A stretch of DNA of 64,000 bases. Source: Fomitopsis serialis (Eukaryota; Basidiomycota; Agaricomycetes; Polyporales; Fomitopsidaceae). Under the pieces are notes generated by a model. It was not told the DNA's origin and ran no database searches. It saw only the letters and a program-made list of their open reading frames with translations. Where the stretch lies: positions 1-64,000 of the forward strand of contig NW_025954972.1 of the NCBI RefSeq assembly GCF_022376445.1, given 5' to 3'. Below, piece after piece: positions 9,917 through 20,514 of the stretch. The position numbers and the translations under genes were made by a program. Positions within the stretch are counted from its first letter, which is position 1, and every line of letters starts with the position of its first letter.

Positions 9917-10660
9917 TAATAGAGGGCTTTGCTTATACCGTTGTTTCCCTATGACTGGCTGACTGGCTGTTACTGTAATATGGCCATCATCTCTTTTCAA
10001 ATGTATTGAAGTGTGCATGTGTAATCAAATGAATCTGACTATTATGCTCCTTTTTGATGATCCATCTGAATTTGATGCATACAGGCCATGCTACTGCTAG
10101 GATGGCTATGTACAATGCCAATCTCATTCATCCATTACTAATCTACTGTGAATCCTTACTTACACCGTGATTGTCCACCAAACCTCACCAGACTCATTTA
10201 CTTACACATTGTAGGGACAGATGAACTGCTGTTTATATGCTGTTAAATTGCATTGACTGACTCAATCATGTGCTACCACTAGGTATACTACTACTGATCT
10301 GTACTCAAGCCATTGCTAGTCACTGCTGGAACTACTCCTAATCATTTCTGAGGCTGGTATTCATCCTTTGCTTTTAATCCACTAACACTATATTCTAAGC
10401 TGTTGTTTGCTCCTACATAGGGTGCATCAGCAACAGATGGCCAGAACACTGACTGTCTTATTGGATTTTTTGGCATAGTGGCTGGTCAACCCTAGTATTG
10501 GCATATTCTGTATTGTCGCGACAGTATAAAATATGTTGACACTCACTGTACCATCTTCATTATCACTCTCACTCTCACTCACTCCATTCTGAGTGCCTCT
10601 TCCTTCTCTTTAGCCTGCTTGCTGTGTTTCTCAGTCTAAGTGAGAAAAAAAAATCATTAA

Positions 10661-10697
10661 GTACTTTTCATGGTGTCGACGACAGTATGAAAAGTAC
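10661..10697. repeat. 11-bp inverted repeat around a TGTCGACGACA core
   Basis: GTACTTTTCAT (10661-10671) and ATGAAAAGTAC (10687-10697) are exact reverse complements with a 15-nt loop holding GTGTCGACGACAG. A perfect 10-bp palindrome, TGTCGCGACA, lies nearby at 10514-10523. These two places hold four of the eight CpGs in the whole block. Their function is unknown. The form suits a binding site or the end of a small mobile element. Confidence 0.7.
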
Positions 10698-11150
10698 ACC
10701 TATAATGTCAACCTGAGGTTGGTCAATGATCCATCTGTGGCAAGCACAGGCAAAGCATCAGCCCACAGTTTCTGTATTGTCAATGACATTACAAAATGAT
10801 GCCTTTATTACTGGTGCTTAGGTTGGCTTAATGTGCAAGTCAATGAACTGGTCAGTGGCATGGTGTGAGCTACCATAAAGGCAATGCACTAGATTGGACA
10901 TATCACCATCAAGTCAAGGAAATCCGACCTGAGTGCATCACATTCATGTAGGTATAAGTAGACAACAACATCTGATATGAACACAATAAGCAACAACAGT
11001 ATCAATAGTTGTATAAGTAGCAAGCAGAAAGGAGTTAGCGGGCACATCAGCAAATGAATGTGTGGGTGTACAAGACAACAGCAGCATGAACTCCTACTCA
11101 AAGAGCTGGATACAGGCATGGACTACACAACATACAATACAACACAAAAC

Positions 11151-12310
11151 AAAACCCTCGCGCCTGCAAGCCTCACCGTGTACGAAGAATGAAGAGTCCG
11201 TACAGTGTCTTGTGTAGTATGCAACAGGGCGGCGACGGCGGCATGAAGGGCATTACGACGGGCGATGTTAGCATATCCAGGGTCCGAGAATGTCCATCCA
11301 AGAGGAGAGCACGAGCGGGACGGTCTAGCCGAGAACGTCAGGAAGCGGAGAGGGAGCGTGTATGAGCGTGAATGACCGCCTGCAAGGGTAATGATATGTT
11401 AGCACACGTCGAAGAGGGAGAGAAACGATAAGAGACGAACGGCTGGGCGCATGAATAACGTAGTAGCATTGGCTACATACCGAACTCACCTTTAATGAAT
11501 CGCATTAGCAGATTACAGCGGCGACGAGTACGAGGGCAGACACAAGCCCATTGAATAGTCTATCGTAGTCAGTCGTCAGCTGCATGCCGGACTGCACTCA
11601 CTCGTTTGCGAGGTGTACATCCTCCGTCGTCCAGCCTCTGGCACCCCGCCGCCTAATGTGATTCGCCGCGTCCTCATCTCTGGACGATCAGAGTCCAAAC
11701 TCGTTTGTCGGTCGGGGACCCGGGCTGGCGCATGTAGTCCGCGACTTGGGTACACAGATCGCCTCGCAATCGGTAGCGATACCGGTGTCCCTGCACCACC
11801 AGCTAGTCACTCAGTCAGAGCGAGTCGTTGGTCGCGTGCATCCACTACTCGTCTTCGCAGTACACCCCTCCGGCGTCCGGCCTCTGACACCACCGCGTCC
11901 TCGGCTCCGGACGATCTAGTATGCAATTTCAGTAATTAAGTAGCATGGTACGCCGCGTCTAGTCTTCTGCTAGCCAGGCTCGGTCAGAACATGAGCGGAG
12001 GGCGTCCGTCCATCGCATGTGCCCTTGCGCCCGGCAGCGACCCACGCCGCGAAATGGCGATCGTGAACGATGTTTGCGAAGCCTCGTGAGAGGGCCGATA
12101 TGAACTGGTACGTGACGAGGCATGTCGGAAAGACGCAGTCGAGCGGTCACATGGGCCCGTCTCACGCCGAGCCTCAAGCAGGGCATGGTCTTGCAGGCGA
12201 TCGCGAGTTATCCTCGCCCAAGTCTCGCGACACGCACACCATCTCTCTTAAAGCCGCTGCGCTCGCTCCACTCACCCAGTGACCCTATACGATTCTACTA
12301 CGCCCTCACA
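11151..12310. other. intergenic stretch before the dynein light chain gene
   Basis: CpG returns to normal here. A 108-codon plus-strand frame at 11613-11939 (rich in Arg, Ser and Pro) starts at an imperfect direct repeat: the region around 11620 (CGTCGTCCAGCCTCTGGCAC) recurs near 11872 as CGGCGTCCGGCCTCTGACAC. I do not believe that frame is coding. The last few hundred bases should contain the LC8 promoter, but I see no clear TATA element. Confidence 0.35.
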
Positions 12311-12751
12311 ATGGCCGAGAAGCTCGACGCCCACATCATCCACAGACAGCGGCTCTGGCCCCAGAGACGCCGCCAACGGTGGGCCCAAAGCCATCATCAA
12401 GAACGTCGATATGAGCGAAGACATGCAGCAGGAGTCGGTCGACATCGCGTCCGCCGCCCTCGAAAAGTACAATATCGAGAAGGACATCGCTGCCCAGATC
12501 AAGAAAGAGTTCGACCGCCGCCATGGACCTACCTGGCACGTTGTCGTCGGCAAGAACTTTGGCAGCTACGTGACCCATGGTACGCTCTTCTCTCCCGCAC
12601 TCGCCAGTCGTGTCGACCGCGTCAGGACGAGTTCACGCGCTGTTCCCCGCACTTCACCCGCACGATCGTCGCTGACGCGTGCCTCGTAGAAACCAAGCAC
12701 TTCATCTACTTCTACATCGGCACCCTCGCCATCCTCATCTGGAAGTCATAA
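12311..12751 (+). CDS. dynein light chain, LC8 type
   Basis: LC8 is the small homodimeric hub protein of cytoplasmic dynein and of many other complexes. The body of the family is unmistakable: [58 protein letters not shown], then [20 protein letters not shown]. The last exon is 12690-12751. The intron 12580-12689 (GTACGCTC to CCTCGTAG) splits the Glu codon of THETKHF in phase 1. The ATG at 12311 opens [10 protein letters not shown], but the conserved body lies one frame away from it, so about two bases appear to be missing (or one extra) near 12340, in the run ATCATCCACAG. A short upstream exon (for example ending at the GTACGTGA donor near 12105) is an alternative. The usual length is about 90-110 residues. 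Confidence 0.9.
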   Translation: MAEKLDAHIIHRQRLWPQRRRQRWAQSHHQERRYERRHAAGVGRHRVRRPRKVQYREGHRCPDQERVRPPPWTYLARCRRQELWQLRDPWYALLSRTRQSCRPRQDEFTRCSPHFTRTIVADACLVETKHFIYFYIGTLAILIWKS

Positions 12752-13319
12752 ATCGCCATCTCACTCATTGAAGCGATGATCGTCATGCTCATGCGCGACA
12801 GCCGCCTGGCTTATCGTATTGGGGCTGGGAAGGATGGGCGAGGGGCGGGAGGATAGGATTGAAGGGTCACCGCGGTGTGCAGACATCAAATTGCATCTCA
12901 CAGACGGACTGGGTCCTCATCTGGCACTTGGCTGTAACGTTCTGTTGTTTTCTTGCTCTAGTTTATCGCAATTCGCTCTCAATGGTGTTCATTGCCTCTC
13001 GTGCACCCTCTGAGCGGCTCTGCGGTCTCATAGCCTCCCCATCCTTGCATAGGCTCACTTCTGAGCGCGTTTGGGAGGCTCTCGCGCGATCCAGAGCACT
13101 TTACGCAAGGTCACGGCAATGTGGATACGGCGCAGTCATCGTGATGTATGTTCATGCTTCCAAACTTCCGTAACGACAGGGATAGATTGTTACAACTAGT
13201 GGTACATGATACAAATCTATGTCTAACGAACCTACATGAGTCTACACGTATGTATTACCGGGGATACAATACACCGTCGTCGCATCATCATCAATCGTTC
13301 AGTCGTGACCCCAGTTCGC
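12752..13319. other. convergent 3' intergenic region
   Basis: This lies between the end of the LC8 gene (plus) and the end of the Axl2-like gene (minus). Only short frames occur (104 codons at 12859-13173). Nothing is recognised. Confidence 0.4.
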
Positions 13320-16300
13320 TCACGAGCTCCTCTCTACAATCTGGATGATCACTCGCCCCACGCACCTCTCGGTCTCCTTCTCATAATGCCACGTTGAGTT
13401 CGCTCGTGTCCTTGCTGGTGGGCGTGCCCCAAAACTCCACCACGCGCTTCCGACCGGCGCGCTGCTCGCGATCGCGTTAGGTCCGTCTTCACGAACCGTG
13501 GAGCGGCTTGCCTTCATGAGCCGCGCCTCGAGGGTCTTCTGCTTGCGGGAGAGCTCGAGCGGAGGTGAGCGGCGAACCAGCGCTGTAGGAAACGGGCACA
13601 CGGAACTTGAATTGCTCGCCCGTGCGCGCGAGCATCCTGGCACGATGGGGATCTTGCCACTCGCATCGAGCCGCATCATGTCCGTGCTGCGAGGACTCGA
13701 CGGAGAAGGTCCCAGTGGGAGAATTGCCTGAAGAAACAACACACGCGTCAGCCGCACGATCCCAAGGAGAGAAATGAACGCACCGATAGACCCACTTGCC
13801 GCACTCTGCGTGTCGTCGCCGAGCGCATGCACGTAGTGCACCTCGTGTTGAGTCGTCTGCACTTTGTCGTTGACAGGAGCCCTCTTCTCCATGCCTGCAG
13901 CACCTCGGATGATCTTAGCCATCTGGCTCGCCACACGCTTCGTCTTCGCACCTCCGCAGCCGCACCGAGCACAGGCGAGTCCAGGTCGACGGCGACGGAA
14001 GCTTAGGCACGGGGACACGACTCGCACTCGTGAAGGGCACCAAGCGCGGGCGATTCATGTCCGGAGTCTTCTGACCGTCAGCGGAGGCAGCCGAATAACC
14101 TGAACGCACACTCGTCGCACGCGCGGCGGTATGCACGACAGCTTCGACCTCGTGTGTGCGGATGGAGCCATTGCTTGTGGAAGATGACCGAATCGACGGA
14201 GCTGCGCTTGCATTATCGCGAGTTGAGTAGTTGACTTCGTCGCCTTAGGCTTGGGAGGAGCGAAGTCCGCACGGCGCTCGGGATAGACCGTCCACCAGTC
14301 GAGCTCGACGGCGACCCCGCGATGCTCGAATCCCGCTCGGTGCATAGTGGCTCAGGTTCATGTCCTCGAACGGTATCGGCGCCGGGTGACTCGCCACAGG
14401 CTGCAGCGTCGCAGGGAGGATGTCGCGTTCGGCGGCATCGTGAAGGGCAAACCGTCGATGTTGACCGGTACACCCATCCTCGCACTCACTCGGTGATCCG
14501 TCGTGGCCACGAGCGTCGGCTTGCCGATGACGAGCCTCCGCGGACGCTTGCCAAGGGATCGCTTGTACTTGTCGCTGACGATGCGCGCCGTCGAACGGAT
14601 CTTGCCCATGAACTCGCCTTGCGCATGACACCAGGACTCTGCGGGAGGCGCGGGCTAGCCAAGGAACTGAGCAGCGACCGTGGGTGAGAGAGAACGCGCT
14701 GGAGAGCAACACCAAACCCAGAGGGACCAGCAGGAGACGGTGAGTCAAGTCCATCCTTCTCAGGTCGACGTGCTGGGCCTCGATGTCGCGCTGCGGTCCT
14801 TCTGTGACCTTACCGTCGACCTCGATGCCGATGCCGTACCAGCGCATCTCCTCTGCCGTATACGCCTTGGTGCCTTCCGTACCAGTGAGCGCCGTGTCCT
14901 GTACGTGCGCGCATCGGCGGAACGCTGCAAGTGCGAACGCGAAGCCGATGAAGGTACTGACGACGCCAAAGCCATCTTGAGGCCGAGCAGCAGCTTTGCT
15001 TCGCCGCCTCACTGAGGCCGCCCGTCGTCTGGTGGTTGTAGTCCGCGTTGAGAGCGAGATCGGTAGGGAGGCGTGAGACGTCGAGTGCGTGACGTGTGAG
15101 TAGGCCGTGAAGGTCACCGAGATGTGTGCGTACTCTGCGCGGCGTCAGAGGAATGTTACCAGTGAGAGACGCATGTGAGGAGTCAAAGGAGAGGTAGCCC
15201 GCCGCAGAGTAGGATCAAAAGCCGCAGAGATGTTCACGTCGCCTTGAGTAGGTGCCCCGAGCTCAGTGCTGTTGGAGAAAACTGCGCAAGTTGAAGTCAA
15301 GCGAGTGATCCGGCAATACGAGGATAGGCTGCAGGGTCGCCGTCGTGAAGAATGAAGGGACAACAGCCAGGCTAACGTTCGCGCTGATGGATTGGTTCAC
15401 GTTCGCAGTGATGGTCACGGGCACCGTCGGGTTCTCGAGGTCGTTGTCGCCGTCGGAGTCATCTGGGGCTTGTCCGCTCAGAGTCCGTGTCGTCGGGTCA
15501 TAGTGCAGCCAAGCCTTGTACGCCGAGGTATCGATATCGAGGCTAGAGATGTCCGAGGGCTGTATCGGTTGACCGTCGAGCAAGACGCCAGAGAAGTCAT
15601 CCGGCGAAGTGAGACTGAAGTTGAACGGGGCATTGGCGGTGATGTTGATCGTCGGGAGCGAAGACGTCGACATAGACACCTCGTGAGCAGCTACCACGAT
15701 GTCGAAGGTGACAGAGCCTGCGGAGTAGCCCTCTTGGTCAGAAGCGTGCAGAGCCAGAGAGACAGACGTCGGCTGAGCAGATTCTGCCATCTTCGGAGTG
15801 ACACCATTGAACGTGAGGCCTTTGGGTTGAACTCGAGCCATCCGGGGAGCGGCGAGCCGTCAGTACGGAGAGCGTCGTAGAACAAGTCGCCACCAGCGTT
15901 AGTGAAGGTGTCATAGAGGAAGCCAATGCTGAAAGACCAAGACGGGGGATGCGCAGACCGGCCTATTCGTGGATTGAGGGCAGAGTTGTCCGAGAGGAGG
16001 AAGACGGAGGACAGAGACGGGTTGGTCGCGTAGAACTGCTGCTCGACGGGGATGTGCAGCTGTGGGGCTACGTACGACGTCACGCACAGGTCAAAGGACG
16101 AGCTGGCCGATCGTCGTTGCCTGGGTCTGTGGCAATGATGTGGATGCCGGGCGTGCCTTCATCCGTGGACGAGGGGGTGCCCTGCAGCGTGAGCGTCGCG
16201 TTGTCGAACGAGAGCCAGGCAGGGAGCGTCGACGAGCTGTACGCCAGAGACGCGTTACGGTCCGACACAAATGTGTCCCTAGAGAAAGACCAGCTGTAGG

Positions 16301-16448
16301 GCTCGTTGATGCGGGCGATGAGAGGGAGCTGGTCCTGCACAGGATATTGAACGGACACGGAGGAGGCGGAGGCGAAAGCAGCGAGGGACAAAAGAGTGAC
16401 GAGCATAGTGATGGGAGGGGCGACCCACAGTCGGCCAGCGACGCGCAT
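13320..16448 (-). CDS. Axl2-like transmembrane protein with dystroglycan-type cadherin domains, frame broken
   Basis: The ATG at 16448 opens a signal peptide (hydrophobic ITMLVTLLSLAAFASA, residues about 13-30). Cadherin-like (CADG) repeats follow: PYSWSFSRDTF, LPAWLSFDNATLTLQGTPSS, then a second (PSWSFSIGFLYDTF, PLPGWLEFNP) and a third domain (APFNFSLTSPDDFSG, YDPTTRTLSGQAPDDSDGDN). A single membrane span (GVVSTFIGFAFALAAF) is followed by an intracellular part with EEMRWYGIGIEVDG and, near the end, EVHYVHALGDD. This order matches fungal Axl2 relatives, which mark sites of polarised growth at the plasma membrane. Continuity needs frame corrections near 16110, 15825, 15285, 15209, 14997 and 14980; five look like one missing base each, and the one near 15285 is of the other type. 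The gene reads away from bud6 and shares a 204-bp intergenic region with it. Confidence 0.75.
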
Positions 16449-16652
16449 GGGCGAAGACGATGGGGACTAGGACGGGCTCGCTGGCCGGTGCGACGACGAC
16501 GCGGTGGAAGACGACGAGCAGAGACTCAAGAGTCGAACATCGCTCAGGCGCCGCACGTGGCTGTGCTGACTAAGCTGCGTATTGTGCCCGTCGTCGATCA
16601 ATGCGCTAGAGACAGTCTCCTCATCCTCCTCCCCGTCCTCCTTATCACCCCC
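16449..16652. promoter_or_regulatory. shared intergenic promoter of the Axl2-like and bud6 genes
   Basis: The two start codons face away from each other with 204 bp between them. No TATA box is visible. A CACGTG palindrome (E-box type) lies at 16554-16559. A pyrimidine-rich run (CTCATCCTCCTCCCCGTCCT region) just before the bud6 ATG is typical of fungal core promoters. Co-regulation is an inference from the arrangement. Confidence 0.6.
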
Positions 16653-19600
16653 ATGTCCACCGCAAGAGCGTCCGCGGTCTCATCGCGCCGCGCAACCAAT
16701 CAGTCAACCTCGTCCACGAATTCCAACGGCTCAAGCCGCAGTGAGCGCGGCGACCGCTCTGAACGAACTCGCACAGGTCCGGTAAGTACGTCCCTTGTCC
16801 TCTGAGCAACCTGCGCCGCGTCATGTGGCAATAATCCTTCTCGTGGAGCATCAAGCCTTCGCAGCATCTTTGGCCTGTGCTACGTAGAAGGAAGGAGGGT
16901 GGGCAACGCAGTGGTAGTAGAAGACGAGACGTTCGTTCTCGTTCAGCCCTTCAGCGAAATCCGTTCCTACCAACTATCGAGGACCACCTTCTGGCGGGTC
17001 GGCCCGTTGTGTCCTACTGAAGGGAGCATGGACGTGTCTTGTCATTGGACCCGGGCGTACAGAGGTGGTCTCCGCAGACTACTATCTCCGTTCCATTATC
17101 CACAAGATAGGCTTCCCGAGCTACGTACTTGCGTCCGGGTAACATCTCGATCGGAGCTGTACCGCCTGGTGCCCATTCGCTATTTCTCGATGCTGACTTC
17201 TTGGCACGATTTCCAGCCGGCAGTAGAGAGTGCAGTTACCCGCCTTCTGGTCTCCATCAAGCAACTCCTCGAATCCCTCACCAAGTGGAGCGCCAGCGAA
17301 GTGGATGAGAGCTTCATCAGCGATGTCTACGTCCGCCTGGGGAACGACTTCAATGGCGCGGTAGCAGCCTTCGCCATGTATAGAATTGAAATGACGTGAG
17401 TCACGACCTCTGACCCTCTGCCTTTGCTTACATTGTCAATAAGCGAGCTCATGGGGGTACCTGAAGCCCTGCGCGCGGTCCTTGAGACTTGTCTGTCAGA
17501 AGAGGCGACGAAGGAGACACTGGACCAGTATCTTCCGAAGGTGCGCGGCATCATCACCGACCTGCTCCAAGGCCTGCGGCAAAAGCAGTCCATGTATCGG
17601 CGAATCGTTTCGGACAGCCGGCATCGCTCGTCCGGGACGGATGGGGGAAGCGACAGAGATAGCAGGGCGTCGCGATCAGATCGGTCGTCGAGGAGGCAAG
17701 TAGAGCAAGCCGTTGCAAACGGAGAAGGGTCGGAGGGTTCGCGGTCGGGGGACATGCGCAGGAGTACGCCGGCAGCGAAGCGCAAAGATGTCCCTTCTAT
17801 GCAAGCAGGAGCAGCGAATGAAGAAGTGCCTGCAGCTCGATCATCCACCCCAGTGCAAGCCTCCTCTCGCCCCCAAACACCAGTCCAACCCCGCCCTCAG
17901 CTCGCTGCTGTTCAGTCCTACTCTAGCCCTCGTGTGGCGCTCTCAGATGTCAGTGAACCGACCCCGTCGCGTGTACGTTCTGCATCCGCGATTCAATCAT
18001 CGCAAACAAATGGCTTTCATGACCGCGACGCTACACCGCGACACCACTCACTACATGAAAGCCGTCACTCTGAAGATACCACGCCCATTCCGACACCTCC
18101 ATTACCCCAACCTCAGGCTCGTCCACCATCGGGCGTGCCCGCGCACGTCAAGCGCTACTCGCTGACCGACCGACCCGTCACTTCACCAACCCCGCCACCT
18201 GCCGTCGTTGTTGATGAGCCGACTTCACCACCAATCGAGCAAACTTCGTCGCAGGCGGAGTCGCCCCAGATCAATGGCGATGGCGAACTTCCTTCTTCAG
18301 ATTCGCAGACCCTCGCTGCCGAGCCTGGCGTCCAGACATCTCTGGCCGCGCTCCGGGACCGCACCACTCTCGAGCGGCGCGCGTCGAAGCGCTTCTCGTC
18401 GTACAATTTTGCGAAGATGGTCGGTGGAGGCTCGCTTCGCGAGCGACCATCCGGCTCTGGGAGTAGTACACCGAATCGACGTTCGTTGGCTGTCTCGAGC
18501 GCGCTCAGTCCCGGCGACCTAGCGGTACTCACAGAGGCTGAGGAAGACGGAGCTAACTCTGCCACCCCATCCCCCGTTCGACGGACAAGGAGCAAATCAC
18601 GCCAGCCCCCGAGAAATCCGAGTCCTATCGCAGAGGAGGAGGAGGCGCCCCCTGTGCCAGCACTTCCGCCTAGAGAACCAACACCCCAAGCTCCACTAGA
18701 CGTGCCATTCGCCTCAGCTGCCGCTGCGTCTCCGGATCCCGAACCCGCAGAGGATCGCCGAAGTTGCTGACGGTGTTCCTTCAGGTGGGACGGGAGGTCA
18801 AGAAGGCGACGTTTGAGCCGGGCATGACGCAGTCGAGTCTTAAGCTACTCTTCGTCGACAAGTTCTCGTACAACCCTGGCCAGGATAACTTCCCCGCGAT
18901 CTATATCCGGGATCCTAGTAGTGGGGTGCAGTATGAGCTTGAGAACATGGACGAGATCAAAGACCGATGCTGTTGTCGCTCAACATCGAGCGTGAGTGGT
19001 GTGTACGACTTGTACACGGAATATCACTGATTCCAGTATCATTCAGCGCTGGACCAGATCAAGCAGCACATCGACCTGCAGATGGCTTCGCTCGCGCAAG
19101 AGATGAAGGATCTCCGGGCAGCCGTCTCCACGAACAGACGGGCGTCCATGCCACCACCTATGATCATCGCCCAGCCACTCGCTGAGAGCACCCCAGCAAC
19201 CGCGCGGCCGAGTGATCACCAGTTCCGTAAGGTCGCTCGGCGACTGTCGCGCCTCCTACCCGACGACGTACCATTCTTCGAAGAAGAGTCAACGCCCATG
19301 GCACCGCAGATCACAGGCGCGTCGATCCAGCCACAAATGACTGGCGCATCTGTCACGTCCGAGTACACGAACCGTGTCGTCACCGATCTGAAGACGCAGT
19401 TCGACGAGGTGCAGAACCTGCGACGCGACCTCGGTATCATGCGGCAGCTGTACACCGAGTTCATGAAGCAGACGAAGGACTCTCTCGGTCAGCTCCGCAC
19501 GCAGACACAGAACGTCCGCCAGCTTGCATCCAACAAGATCGGTGGCGCACGGCAGTACATCGACGACGGGAAGGCCAAACTCGACACTCGCAGTCAGACC

Positions 19601-20300
19601 GTGCTCACGAAGATGGAGGAGCTACAAGACACCGTCGAGAATATCAAGGACGACGTTATCAAGCGATCTGTCACGCCCAAGCCATGGGTGCTCAAGAACA
19701 TCAAGGGCGACATGGAAGCGGTGCCACCGAGCTGCAGAACCTCAAGGAGCACATCAGACCGTGAAGCCGATGTGGAAGAAGACGTGGGAAGAGGAGCTGC
19801 AGAACATCGTCGAGGAGCAGCAATTCCTTCAACACCAAGAGGAGTTCCTCAGCGATCTCCTGGAGGACAACAAGGCCGTCATCGAAGTGTGGGGGCATGT
19901 CGAGAAGATCATTTCGCTGCGCGGAAATGCCTCGGCGAGAGCCAGTCGTTCGAAGGGCTTCAAGCCGCCACCGATGGACGCAGGCCATACCGGTCTCAGT
20001 ACAGTCATGCTTGAGATCCGTGGTGCAGCTGCCGATCAGGAGCGACGGCTCAAGGCAATTGCAGCGACAGAGAAGGCGCGGGAGAAGGAGCTGGCCAGCC
20101 GGTCTGACGAGTTCCAGAATGAGCTGAGTGGTTTCGTGGATGGCAAGAAGCTCAAGAGGACGGGCGGTGCGGAGGAGGTGGAGAGGGTGCGACAACGAAG
20201 GAACGAGCAGACGTTGAAGGCCATGTTCACCGGCGGATCCACGGCATCTGCGAACGATTCCGGTATGAATTCGGTGCCTGCTTCGCCTCTCTCGCCGTGA
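16653..20300 (+). CDS. bud6: Bud6/Aip3-like polarity and formin cofactor, frame broken
   Basis: Bud6 (Aip3) binds actin and helps formins nucleate cables at sites of polarised growth. Exon 1 (16653-16781) is Ser/Arg-rich, MSTARASAVSSRR. Exon 2 (17217-17395) starts PAVESAVTRLLVSIKQLLES. Exon 3 starts at 17444 (ELMGVPEALRAVLETCLSEE) and carries QSMYRRIV and the hallmark LERRASKRFSSYNFAKMVGG. The core follows (VFLQVGREVKKATFEPGMTQ, KLLFVDKFSYNPGQDNFPAI, YIRDPSSGVQYELENMDEI). An intron at 18992-19046 joins LSLNIE to PLDQIKQHIDLQ. The long coiled-coil C-terminal half includes KPMWKKTWEEELQNIVEEQQ and ends at the TGA at 20300. Frame changes near 18768, 18968, 19714 and 19756 are each equivalent to one missing base. 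The intron 16782-17216 is unusually long and might hide a small exon. Confidence 0.9.
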
Positions 20301-20514
20301 TGAACAGCGATGATACCCCTTCGTCTTCCTTTCCGATTAGTTGTACGCTTTTGCTCGCTTTCCGGTGCTCCAGACACTCATTTCGCTCTTAGTATGCCTC
20401 CCACAGCGGAGGAAACGGACTGTCGTCTATTCGATCCCTCAGTTGTATCTATCACTTCATCCATGAATCTGATAATTACGCTCATGCTTTCTTCGGCACC
20501 CTCCCTTGTGTGTA

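Larger units (their letters stand above)
8826..11150. other. CpG-depleted block
   Basis: Reading the sequence by eye, I find only eight CpG dinucleotides between 8821 and about 10920. A sequence of this composition would be expected to hold of the order of a hundred, and the flanks on both sides are CpG-rich. The edges are sharp (about 8826 and about 11150). Five of the eight surviving CpGs lie in TGTCG/CGACA words (ATGTCGCTGG at 9052, TGTCGCGACA at 10514, TGTCGACGACA at 10674). The block contains one intact gene (9052-9916). The rest, 9917-11150, is AT-rich and has no other recognised gene. Confidence 0.85.

Noticed and set aside
11613..11939. 108-codon plus-strand ORF
   Set aside because: Low-complexity Arg/Ser/Pro composition and an internal imperfect DNA repeat; no splice or homology support.
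12122..12751. 209-codon ORF overlapping the dynein light chain as a separate protein
   Set aside because: It contains the true last exon but otherwise reads the LC8 body in the wrong frame.
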